Assembly (NCBI GenBank): GCA_964461265.1
Contig: CAYWTS010000028.1
Span: 1-30,013, forward strand
DNA length: 30,013 bases
From: CAYWTS01 sp964461265
GTDB taxonomy: Bacteria > Bacteroidota > Ignavibacteria > Tepidaquicellales > OLB5
Direction: 5' to 3'
The notes beneath the pieces were generated by a model. It saw only the letters and a list, made by a program, of their open reading frames with translations, did not search any database and was not told where the DNA came from. This document shows positions 15,683-22,225 of this stretch, in pieces. The translations under genes and the position numbers were made by a program. Position 1 is the first letter of the stretch. Each line of letters opens with the position of its first letter.

Positions 15683-15722
15683 ATTCCTGCCCCGCTATTT
15701 CAGGATAAACTTCAGCAGGAAT
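15683..15722 (+). repeat. 40-base palindromic repeat, copy 2
   Basis: Left arm ATTCCTGC (15683-15690) pairs with GCAGGAAT (15715-15722). The centre CCCCGCTATTTCAGGATAAAC aligns with the other two copies in pieces. Just past the M42 peptidase stop, it could serve as a 3'-end structure. Confidence 0.65.
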
Positions 15723-15744
15723 CTACACAAGCTATATATTTGAT

Positions 15745-15898
15745 AGATGCTGTCTTAAAAGGCAATTTTCTTGTCAAAAAACCGTAACCGCAACTTTCAT
15801 AGTTGCGATTATGCAAGAAAATTGCAACGCAGCCATCCACGTAAATGGTGGCTTTCGCCAAAAGGCTGCGGATACAAAAATACTTTTGAGACAACCTC
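15745..15898 (+). repeat. Multi-stem structured repeat, copy 2
   Basis: Second copy of the element at 5534-5686. Outer stem 15749-15761 with 15883-15895 (11 Watson-Crick pairs, one G-U, one mismatch). A perfect 12-bp stem GCAATTTTCTTG (15762-15773) pairs with CAAGAAAATTGC (15814-15825), enclosing CGCAACT-TTCAT-AGTTGCG (15789-15807). A 3' stem CGCAGCC (15828-15834) pairs with GGCTGCG (15864-15870); GCCATC (15832-15837) with GGTGGC (15847-15852) is an alternative. It lies between the M42 peptidase and a convergent gene. A minus-strand 62-codon frame across it is not credible as a gene. Confidence 0.75.
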
Positions 15899-15905
15899 AC
15901 AGTAT

Positions 15906-16781
15906 TTACACTAACTTTTTACTTACATAAACACTCACCGCTGCCATAGGGAACGAGCCTAATAAATCCACAAAATAATGCTGCCTTAAATAAATGGTTG
16001 CAATACCCAGCAGGATTCCCAGCGGAAGTGTGCATAGGTAGAAATATTTTTTATTGAAGCGGTAAGCGAACCAATTTGTAATTAGTAAAATACAGAAATG
16101 CATACTTGGAAATGTATTCCTCACGCTATCTTCACGGAGATACCTGAACAAAACATCGAGATAATAATTTGTTAACGGACTTAATCCCTGCAATGGGATT
16201 TTGTAATGCTCCGGGAAAGCCATATCAGGTCCGGCTGCCGGCATTAACGCATATATAATTAATGCTGCATACCAGCCGATTACTATAGATGTTACATATT
16301 CCCGGACTAACAGCTTATCTTTTTTATAAATAAAGTAAAATAAAAATACCGATACTGTAGGCAATACATAATACGAAAAATATGAAATAGTTAAAACTTC
16401 CGTGAGTATATTGCTGATAAATTTTTCCATCCACACAGTTAAATCAGTCCCAATCAATGTTAAGTCAGCTTTCAGCAGGAACACATCATAATCATTTGGA
16501 TTCAGCTTGTGCAGGTATGTTTGAAATGCTGTGAATAAAATTCCGTAATAAGGGATATGAATGTATACTCTCAGGAACTCTAGTACCAGTGAATTTTTTA
16601 AGGAAGAATAGTAAACCAGCAACAGGAATAATACGGTTAATAAAACAGGCGGGATTACAGCACTATAATTTGTAAAACTCTCTTTATAAAGGAAAACAAA
16701 TTGCAGAATAATAATAACAGTGCTGAATGTGAACGCTATTTTTTCTTCAAACCTTAAAAAAGGCGTATGTTTTGTTTTCAA
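15906..16781 (-). CDS. PAP2-superfamily membrane protein (inositolphosphotransferase/Aur1-like)
   Basis: A 291-residue integral membrane protein with about seven hydrophobic helices. Catalytic PAP2 motifs near the C-terminus are RNTFPSMHFCILLITNW (PSxH) and YLRQHYFVDLLGSFP (second His and Asp). This C-terminal layout resembles PAP2_3/Aur1-type enzymes, which transfer or hydrolyse phospho-headgroups on the outer face of the membrane. The start is a TTG overlapping the stop of the upstream gene (TTGA); no in-frame ATG is near, so translational coupling is likely. Co-transcription with a nucleotidyltransferase suggests involvement in lipid headgroup or envelope polymer chemistry. The substrate is unknown. 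Confidence 0.78.
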   Translation of the reverse strand: MKTKHTPFLRFEEKIAFTFSTVIIILQFVFLYKESFTNYSAVIPPVLLTVLFLLLVYYSSLKNSLVLEFLRVYIHIPYYGILFTAFQTYLHKLNPNDYDVFLLKADLTLIGTDLTVWMEKFISNILTEVLTISYFSYYVLPTVSVFLFYFIYKKDKLLVREYVTSIVIGWYAALIIYALMPAAGPDMAFPEHYKIPLQGLSPLTNYYLDVLFRYLREDSVRNTFPSMHFCILLITNWFAYRFNKKYFYLCTLPLGILLGIATIYLRQHYFVDLLGSFPMAAVSVYVSKKLV

Positions 16782-17641
16782 TTACTCCGTGATTTAAGTG
16801 CTTCTTCCATCTCTTTAAGCTGTTCAATGGAGTTTACACCTGTTACTTCGAGCTCATCATCTGTTACAACTGTGCCTACGGTTTGACTTGGTATGAAATT
16901 GAAAATATCGGTCAGGTAATACTCACCCTGTTGATTTTGAGGTGTTATTTTTGTTAGTGCATTGAATAATACTTTACAATTTACAATATAAATTGCAGGA
17001 TTTATTTCATTTATCCGTTTTTCTTCCTCACTGGCGTCCTTATCCTCAACAATTTTTACAAAATAGCCGTTAACATCCCGGACAATTCGCCCGTAACCTG
17101 CCGGATTTTGGAATAGTGTTGTTAGAAGTGTTGCTGTGTTACGATTTGTAAAATGTTCGGTTATTAACCGTTCCAGGGTTTCAAACCGCAGTAAAGGAAC
17201 ATCACCCGAAAGTATCAGCACTTCACCGTCAAAATCCCGAAGCAATTCCCGTGTCTGCATAATAGCATGACCGGTGCCAAGCTGTGGTTCCTGTATTGCG
17301 TATTCTATTGTTAAACCTTCAGGTAGCTTCAGCGATAAACCTTTCAACAGGCTAATAACCTGTTCACGGTGATGGCCTACAATTGGAATAATTTTTCCGG
17401 CATTTACTTTTATGGCAAGCTCAACAACATACTGTATCATCGGTTTTCCGCACACTTCGAACATTACCTTCGGCTTATCGGGACTTTTCATACGCTTGCC
17501 AAGCCCTGCAGCAAGAATTACAACAGCAAGTTTTTGAGGTTCGGGCTGTTCTTTGTCTTTGATGCTTTTTAGGAGAGTGTTCAGCTGTTGTTCGCGGTTT
17601 GTTTCATTCTCGTCTATGAACTTCGTATCGGTTATGGGCAT
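16778..17641 (-). CDS. GlmU-like nucleotidyltransferase domain protein without acetyltransferase domain
   Basis: A 287-residue protein equal to the N-terminal half of GlmU, the UDP-GlcNAc pyrophosphorylase. All uridylyltransferase motifs are visible: VVILAAGLGKRMKSPDKPKV, QEPQLGTGHAI, LSGDVPLL, NPAGYGRIVRD, VEDKDASEEE, EINPAIY and QQGEYYLTDIF. The C-terminal left-handed beta-helix acetyltransferase domain is absent. A roughly 35-residue charged extension precedes the catalytic core. It would form a UDP-sugar or another NDP-sugar from a sugar-1-phosphate. It overlaps the PAP2 gene by 4 bases and starts 6 bases after the YESQAD-repeat gene. It could be half of a split GlmU or a specialised enzyme for envelope glycan or lipid. 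Confidence 0.83.
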   Translation of the reverse strand: MPITDTKFIDENETNREQQLNTLLKSIKDKEQPEPQKLAVVILAAGLGKRMKSPDKPKVMFEVCGKPMIQYVVELAIKVNAGKIIPIVGHHREQVISLLKGLSLKLPEGLTIEYAIQEPQLGTGHAIMQTRELLRDFDGEVLILSGDVPLLRFETLERLITEHFTNRNTATLLTTLFQNPAGYGRIVRDVNGYFVKIVEDKDASEEEKRINEINPAIYIVNCKVLFNALTKITPQNQQGEYYLTDIFNFIPSQTVGTVVTDDELEVTGVNSIEQLKEMEEALKSRSN

Positions 17642-17647
17642 ATAATA

Positions 17648-17992
17648 CTATTTAAATTTAAGCAGGTATTGTTTCTGCTTGTTACGCCACCCGGCTTGTG
17701 ACTCGTAATCGACAAAATAAATTTTCAAATCAGCCTGCGATTCGTAATCCACGAAATAAAGCTTATAATCAGCCTGTGATTCGTATTCAACGCTGTACCA
17801 AAGCCCGTCTTTATTTGCCTGCGATTCATACTGCACCATGTAAACGCACAAATCAGCCTGTGATTCGTATGAGACAACGTAAATTTTCAAATCGGCCTGA
17901 CTTTCGTAATTTACACGGTACATTTTTTGGGAGAAAGCAGCGGATGAGAGTAAAAGTGAAAATATTATAAGTAATTTAAAATTTTTAATCAT
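17648..17992 (-). CDS. Secreted YESQAD-repeat protein
   Basis: A 114-residue protein with a signal peptide (MIKNFKLLIIFSLLLSSAAFSQ) and six copies of a 13-residue repeat whose core is Y-E-S-Q-A-D, usually followed by L-K-I-Y-x-V (one unit is 15 long). Alternating polar and aromatic residues suggest a beta-hairpin repeat fold. It is reminiscent of Bacteroidota proteins with YxYQADLK repeats, which I recall as DUF6150; that assignment is from memory. The mature protein should be periplasmic or surface-exposed, ending in a basic tail WRNKQKQYLLKFK. It ends 6 bases before the GlmU-like gene on the same strand, so the three genes probably form one operon. Function unknown. Confidence 0.75.
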   Translation of the reverse strand: MIKNFKLLIIFSLLLSSAAFSQKMYRVNYESQADLKIYVVSYESQADLCVYMVQYESQANKDGLWYSVEYESQADYKLYFVDYESQADLKIYFVDYESQAGWRNKQKQYLLKFK

Positions 17993-18040
17993 ATTAAATA
18001 TTATTGTAAAATAAGTTTTGAGCTTTACTGTTTTGTCGAT

Positions 18041-18241
18041 TTAGATGTTCTCATTTGTATTGTATTTTTCAATAACATAATCTCTACCGCATAAATCACA
18101 ATGATATCGAATAGTGCTTATTTCACCAAATTCTTCATCTCTATCATAGATTATTATTTCCCAATATTTTTTCGGACATTTGCATATCTTGTATTTATAT
18201 CTTTCATTCAATGTATAAAATAATAACTCATCATTATTCAA
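18041..18241 (-). CDS. Small Cys-rich protein, possible zinc ribbon (hypothetical)
   Basis: A 66-codon frame starting at TTG (no ATG available; an in-frame TGA precedes it). It contains C-K-C-P near residue 20 and H-C-D-L-C-G-R-D near residue 48, the knuckle spacing of a short zinc ribbon, with acidic and aromatic residues between. I do not recognise the family. There is no obvious ribosome binding site. The conserved-looking cysteine pairs make it more likely real than most frames of this size, but it may be a remnant. The 170 bases between it and panD hold only the hairpin at 18365-18395. Confidence 0.42.
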   Translation of the reverse strand: MNNDELLFYTLNERYKYKICKCPKKYWEIIIYDRDEEFGEISTIRYHCDLCGRDYVIEKYNTNENI

Positions 18242-18362
18242 ATTTATTCAATTCATATTATTAAAAAAACAATAAAACTCATGGTGTAATAAACTTATGT
18301 ATTGTATTGTGAACAAAAAAGTCTCAGAATTACCTGAGACATAATAAAATCATTCGTTAACC

Positions 18363-18395
18363 AATTCGTGCCACGACTTGGAGTCGTCGCACGAA
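18363..18395 (-). repeat. Two-part hairpin repeat, copy 1, downstream of panD
   Basis: TTCGTGC (18365-18371) pairs with GCACGAA (18389-18395). Inside, after one-base bulges, ACGAC (18373-18377) pairs with GTCGT (18383-18387). It lies 12 bases past the panD stop and could end panD transcription, although no good T tract follows on the minus strand. A related sequence lies at 20888-20926. Confidence 0.6.
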
Positions 18396-18407
18396 CATAA
18401 GTATTTT

Positions 18408-18788
18408 TTAAACTTCAATAATCTCAGAATCCTTTTTAATATCTACAATTTTATTTTGCTTATCGAGTAATAGTACGGTAGGCTTATAGGATTTTAATTC
18501 TTCTTCGCTGTATGTTCCGTATGTAATAATAATTAATTCATCACCCACCGAGCCAAGCCGGGCTGCAGCACCGTTAAGGCAAATAGTTCCGCTTCTGCGT
18601 TTGCCGGGTATTATGTAAGTTTCGAACCTCTCACCGTTATTCACGTTACAAACCTGAACACGCTCATAAGGCAGTATATCGGCAGCATCAAGCAAATCGC
18701 TGTCAACTGTCAGGCTGCCTTCATAATAAAGTTCTGACTGTGTGACGGTTGCCCGGTGAATCTTTGATTTGCACATTATTCTTCGCAT
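18408..18788 (-). CDS. panD: Aspartate 1-decarboxylase proenzyme
   Basis: A 126-residue PanD. The sequence MRRIMCKSKIHRATVTQSEL, then YYEGSLTVDSDLLDAA, matches the family, with the self-cleavage bond G24-S25 that creates the pyruvoyl group exactly where expected. K9, the neighbouring Tyr residues and the later NGAAARL segment are also typical. The enzyme turns aspartate into beta-alanine for pantothenate synthesis. It lies 180 bases downstream of panC on the same strand, so the two supply the two final inputs of the pathway; large palindromes fill the spacer. Length is normal and the start matches the usual M-L-R-T-M-L opening. Confidence 0.96.
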   Translation of the reverse strand: MRRIMCKSKIHRATVTQSELYYEGSLTVDSDLLDAADILPYERVQVCNVNNGERFETYIIPGKRRSGTICLNGAAARLGSVGDELIIITYGTYSEEELKSYKPTVLLLDKQNKIVDIKKDSEIIEV

Positions 18789-18867
18789 ATATTATCTTTT
18801 TTTTCTTTATATGTAATTAATAATATTTGACCATTTTTCTGCATTCGTTGTTAAACTATTGCATTCT

Positions 18868-18936
18868 TATTAACACCTCGTTTAAACGAGGTGTTAATAG
18901 TTTACAAATTATGATTACAAACCGTTTCAACGGTTT
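18868..18936. repeat. Perfect 32-bp palindrome plus adjacent hairpin between panC and panD
   Basis: Bases 18868-18899 form a perfect 32-bp palindrome with half-site TATTAACACCTCGTTT and no loop. At 18919-18936 AAACCGTT-TC-AACGGTTT makes a second hairpin. Neither is followed by a long T tract on the minus strand. They may attenuate or process the panC-panD transcript, or be dispersed palindromic elements. Confidence 0.7.
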
Positions 18937-18968
18937 TAAAAACAGATAGCTTATTTTAAAAAAGTAAG

Positions 18969-19835
18969 TTAATATTTAATTACTATATTATCAATTAACC
19001 TGATTCTTCCGAACCGAACAGCCAAAGAAATTAATAGTTCACTTCCTTTCTTCATATCTTTAACCGATTTAATTACTTCTAAATTACTGTTATTATTAAA
19101 CGATATATAATCTATTTTTGTAACTGATTGCCTCGATTTGATCACGGAATACATTTTCTTTTTTATAGTTCTCAGATTTGTAATTTTTTTAGTCTTGAGA
19201 TTATCCCTTGCAAATTTTAACGATTTATATAAAACAGCTGCATCTTTCCGTTGTTCTTTATTCAGGTAAACATTCCTTGAACTCATTGCCAGTCCGTCTT
19301 TTTCTCTTACGGTTGGATTTACTATAATTTTAGAATTGATGTTCAGTTCTTCCGCCATTTTTTTTATCACGCAAACTTGTTGTGCGTCTTTTTGTCCGAA
19401 TACTGAAAAATGTGGCTGTATAATATTGAATAATTTCAGAACAACCGTTGCAACTCCCTTGAAATGTCCCGGACGTATTTCTCCCTCTAGTGTTTCCGTT
19501 ATCTTATCTACGTTTACGTAAGTTGAGTATCTTTCGGGATAAAGTTCTTTTACGGGGGGATAAAAAACATAATCAACCCCTGTTTGTCTGCAAAGATTTT
19601 CGTCGCGTTTAAAATTTCGGGGGTAGCGTGAATAATCCTCTCCGGGTCCGAACTGGAGAGGATTTACAAAAATGCTTACAAATACAGCATCCGCTTTTTT
19701 TCGTGCTGTTCTTATTAACGAAAGATGCCCTTCGTGTAAGTATCCCATTGTTGGAACAAAGCCAATGGTTTTGCCTTGTGACCGTATTTGTGAAGTTAAC
19801 TTTTGAGTCTTATTAACGGAACGTAAGATTTTCAT
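18969..19835 (-). CDS. panC: Pantothenate synthetase
   Basis: A 288-residue PanC that joins pantoate and beta-alanine using ATP through a pantoyl-adenylate. It shows the nucleotide-binding GFVPTMGYLHEGHLSLI (HxGH class), VSIFVNPLQFGPGEDYSRYP, FGQKDAQQVCVIKKM and the KMSKS-like REKDGLAMSSRNVYL. All substrate-binding segments are present and the length is typical (about 280). It is upstream of panD on the same strand and 169 bases downstream of accD; the spacer contains a compact three-way fold. The strand and order suggest pantothenate, and so coenzyme A, supply next to fatty acid precursor synthesis. Confidence 0.96.
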   Translation of the reverse strand: MKILRSVNKTQKLTSQIRSQGKTIGFVPTMGYLHEGHLSLIRTARKKADAVFVSIFVNPLQFGPGEDYSRYPRNFKRDENLCRQTGVDYVFYPPVKELYPERYSTYVNVDKITETLEGEIRPGHFKGVATVVLKLFNIIQPHFSVFGQKDAQQVCVIKKMAEELNINSKIIVNPTVREKDGLAMSSRNVYLNKEQRKDAAVLYKSLKFARDNLKTKKITNLRTIKKKMYSVIKSRQSVTKIDYISFNNNSNLEVIKSVKDMKKGSELLISLAVRFGRIRLIDNIVIKY

Positions 19836-19873
19836 ATTATTAGTTGCAGGTGTATATTGGGTCTCTCCCTAAC

Positions 19874-19927
19874 AGGTCTGCGGCTCAACAAGCCGACCTA
19901 TGGTTCTTTAAACCGAAGGTACGCAGA
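19874..19927 (-). other. Compact three-way-junction fold upstream of panC
   Basis: TCTGCG (19877-19882) pairs with CGCAGA (19922-19927). Between them GCT/AGC (19883-19885 with 19891-19893) forms one arm, and ACCT (19896-19899) with AGGT (19917-19920) enclosing GGTT (19902-19905) with AACC (19911-19914) forms the other. An alternative pairing AGGTC (19874-19878) with GACCT (19895-19899) excludes the outer stem. It would lie in the panC 5' leader, so it could be a regulatory leader or another dispersed element. Confidence 0.45.
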
Positions 19928-20004
19928 AAGACTCGTGAAGGAGATGAAGATAAATATTAGGTTCTAAAGAATAAAATTTTCTAATGAACAAAGAAAAGAA
20001 AAAT

Positions 20005-20862
20005 TTATATAATGTCCTTATTATACATAAAGGTAAGCAGATGAAACAATGTTTCCTTAAGATCTTTGCGGTTTACAACCATGTCAACAAAGCCGTGTTC
20101 TTGAACAAACTCGGCACGCTGGAATCCTGGCGGAAGGTCTTTGCCTGTTGCATTTTTAATTACCCGCGGACCTGCAAACCCTATTAGCGCACCCGGCTCG
20201 GCAATGTTCAGGTCGCCAAGCATTGCATAGCTTGCAGAAGCTCCGCCTGTACACGGGTCGGTAATAACTGAAATGTAGGGTAACTTATATTCAGCAAGTT
20301 TAGCGAGCCACGCAGAGGTTTTACAAAGCTGCATAAGCGAAATAGCAGCTTCCATCATTCTGGCGCCGCCTGATTCGGAAACTATAATATACGGGACTTT
20401 CATCTTGATTGCTTTTTGTACTGCACGTGCAATTTTCTCACCGACAACCGAGCCAATGCTTCCGCCGATGAATTTGAAATCCATGCAGCTCATAACCACT
20501 TCAAGCCCGTTTACTTTACCTGTAGCGTTGCGGATAGCCTCGTACAGGTTGGTTTTTTTCATTGATTCGTCGAGCCGGTCTTTGTATCTCTTCGTGTCTT
20601 TGAAGTTTAACGGGTCAAGCGACTTGACTTTCTTGTCAAACTCTTTCATAGTTCCCTCATCAAGAAGCAGCTTGTAATATTCCTCGCTTCCTATGCGGAA
20701 ATGAAAATCACACTTAATGCAGAGGTAATAATTGTTTTCCCACTGCTTCTTGTGGATCATTTCACCGCAGTTCTGGCATTTAATCCACATCCCCTCGGGG
20801 AGGTCTTTTCTTTCCGCCAGCTCGGTGGTAATATTTTCTTTTGAGCGTCTAAACCAGGCCAT
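20005..20862 (-). CDS. accD: Acetyl-CoA carboxylase carboxyltransferase subunit beta
   Basis: A 285-residue AccD. The N-terminal zinc ribbon is visible (CQNCGEMIHKKQWENNYYLC followed by IKCDFHF), then the crotonase-like carboxyltransferase core: SCMDFKFIGGSIGSVVGEKI, VSESGGARMMEA, and PCTGGASASYAMLGDLNIAE with GALIGFAGPRVI. It pairs with AccA to move the carboxyl group from biotin to acetyl-CoA, giving malonyl-CoA for fatty acid synthesis. Length and both domains are normal. Its start at 20862 is preceded by the second copy of the TTCGTGCC hairpin repeat. accA is not in the window, which is common in this phylum. Confidence 0.96.
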   Translation of the reverse strand: MAWFRRSKENITTELAERKDLPEGMWIKCQNCGEMIHKKQWENNYYLCIKCDFHFRIGSEEYYKLLLDEGTMKEFDKKVKSLDPLNFKDTKRYKDRLDESMKKTNLYEAIRNATGKVNGLEVVMSCMDFKFIGGSIGSVVGEKIARAVQKAIKMKVPYIIVSESGGARMMEAAISLMQLCKTSAWLAKLAEYKLPYISVITDPCTGGASASYAMLGDLNIAEPGALIGFAGPRVIKNATGKDLPPGFQRAEFVQEHGFVDMVVNRKDLKETLFHLLTFMYNKDII

Positions 20863-20887
20863 TTTTATGTTATATTTATGTTATGAT

Positions 20888-20926
20888 ATTCGTGCCGCGG
20901 CTTGATGTAAATGAAACCGCCGCACG
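20888..20926. repeat. TTCGTGCC hairpin repeat, copy 2
   Basis: ATTCGTGCCGCGGCTTG (20888-20904) and CCGCCGCACG (20917-20926) parallel the element at 18363-18395. The stem changes relative to that copy are mostly paired (two A-T to G-C exchanges, one pair lost). It sits in the accD-tsaB spacer. Confidence 0.55.
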
Positions 20927-20945
20927 CATTCACAACACTTCCAGG

Positions 20946-21620
20946 CTAAATCTTTTTATAAAGTGGCTCTTTCAAATACAGGGGTTCAATTGTTTCAGCA
21001 TCTGAAACGTTCCCATTTCTGAATTTTTCCCTAGCAAGTTTAACCATTAAGTTCAGTTCCGAACTGTATTCGTTTACATTCAGCAACTCAAAATAGTCAA
21101 GTTTTCTGAGAGTTTCATCAGAAAAATTAACCGCAATAACCGTACCGCTATCCAGTTTATCCGGAATTTCCATAATTTTTAAACACCCTTTCCCGGTTTC
21201 CTTATTTTCTTTTATTATGCAGTAGTAATATTCTGGCTCCTTAGCCGGCAGCAAAATGCAATATTTCTGATTTGCAGCCCGGTCTGGTATTCCTGTATAT
21301 ATAAGTTCAAAGTTATTAATGGGTATGATTTTAATACCAAGTGCAAAAGCAATACCCTTCGCAATCGAAATGCCAACCCGTATGCCTGTGAAAGAACCCG
21401 GGCCCACGGTAACTGCAACCGTATCTGCCTTCATATAATCATCACCTGCATCATCACGAATTTTCTTCAGACACTGTATCAGTTTATCCGGCAGCTTTCT
21501 TAAGTTATTTTCTCCTTCGGGGCTGTATTCCCTTGCAAAAGAAGCTATAACATATTTTTTACCGGAGAATGCAACGAACGGATTATTATCATTCGAGTTT
21601 ATGAGTATTATATTTGGCAT
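20946..21620 (-). CDS. tsaB: tRNA t6A biosynthesis protein TsaB
   Basis: A 224-residue TsaB (YeaZ), an ASKHA-fold partner of TsaD and TsaE in making N6-threonylcarbamoyl-adenosine at position 37 of ANN-decoding tRNAs. The signature VTVGPGSFTGIRVGISIAKG near residues 70-90 is clear, and the C-terminus ends with the typical EPLYLKEPLY. The middle is divergent, as is usual for TsaB. It lies on the same strand downstream of tsaE, separated by 170 bases with a GC-rich hairpin. tsaD is not in the window. Length is normal. Confidence 0.93.
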   Translation of the reverse strand: MPNIILINSNDNNPFVAFSGKKYVIASFAREYSPEGENNLRKLPDKLIQCLKKIRDDAGDDYMKADTVAVTVGPGSFTGIRVGISIAKGIAFALGIKIIPINNFELIYTGIPDRAANQKYCILLPAKEPEYYYCIIKENKETGKGCLKIMEIPDKLDSGTVIAVNFSDETLRKLDYFELLNVNEYSSELNLMVKLAREKFRNGNVSDAETIEPLYLKEPLYKKI

Positions 21621-21670
21621 TAATTTTTATTTTAAACCCTATCCTTGTCTCCAGTTTACATCTTGACTTA

Positions 21671-21708
21671 CCCTCCCCTTTTAAGAGGTTGTGAGCTTTA
21701 GGGGAGGG
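21671..21708. repeat. CCCTCCCC hairpin between tsaE and tsaB
   Basis: CCCTCCCC (21671-21678) pairs with GGGGAGGG (21701-21708) over a 22-base loop. A similar pyrimidine/purine hairpin (TTCCCCTCCC) lies downstream of hsp20. A lone GGAGGGGG at 21771-21780 could also pair with the left arm. A dispersed element or a processing site are both possible. Confidence 0.5.
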
Positions 21709-21790
21709 AATTATTAGTACAATTTCATCTGCCCAAACTGGTTATACAGTTATTTATACACTCTCTCTGAAGGAGGGGGATTTTACACAA

Positions 21791-22225
21791 CTATAGTACG
21801 TCAACGGGTGAGGTAGTTATTTCCCTCTTATCAGTTTTGTTTTCGACGTGTTTAATATATATTTTTTTTGTCTTTTCCGGCAGAATGTCTTCTATTAATT
21901 CGGGCCATTCTATTAATATCAAACCGTTATGATTCAAGTATTCTTCAAAACCTGTGTTAAGAACTTCTTCGGTATTTTTAAGTCTGTAGAAGTCGAAATG
22001 GTAAATACAGTTCATCACTGCCGAAGCGTACTCGTTTACAATTATAAATGTCGGGCTGTTTACTATATCATTAACACCAAATGCAGAGCAGATACCTTTT
22101 ACTATCTGGGTTTTGCCGCTGCCAAGCTCGCCATATAATGCAACAATGTCTCCCGTCTTAAGCGATTCAGCATATTTTTTCCCGAACATACGGGTTTGTA
22201 ATTCATTGCTCGTGATAATTTTCAT
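21791..22225 (-). CDS. tsaE: tRNA t6A biosynthesis ATPase TsaE
   Basis: A 144-residue TsaE (YjeE). The Walker A motif GELGSGKT lies near residues 32-39, followed by VNSPTFIIVNEY, YHFDFYRLK and ILIEWPELI, the standard TsaE series. It hydrolyses ATP to drive the TsaB-TsaD complex through its t6A cycle. The ATG overlaps the stop of porX by one base (TGATG), so it is translated with that regulator. Co-transcription of tsaE with porX is unexpected by function but fits the compact gene order. Confidence 0.95.
   Translation of the reverse strand: MKIITSNELQTRMFGKKYAESLKTGDIVALYGELGSGKTQIVKGICSAFGVNDIVNSPTFIIVNEYASAVMNCIYHFDFYRLKNTEEVLNTGFEEYLNHNGLILIEWPELIEDILPEKTKKIYIKHVENKTDKREITTSPVDVL

Noticed and set aside
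15712..15900. 62-codon minus-strand frame over repeat copy 2
   Set aside because: Same reason as for copy 1. Resemblance between the two frames is explained by DNA repeat identity.
17698..17970. 90-codon plus-strand frame opposite the repeat protein
   Set aside because: It is the antisense of the YESQAD gene; the minus-strand frame has the signal peptide, regular repeats and operon spacing.
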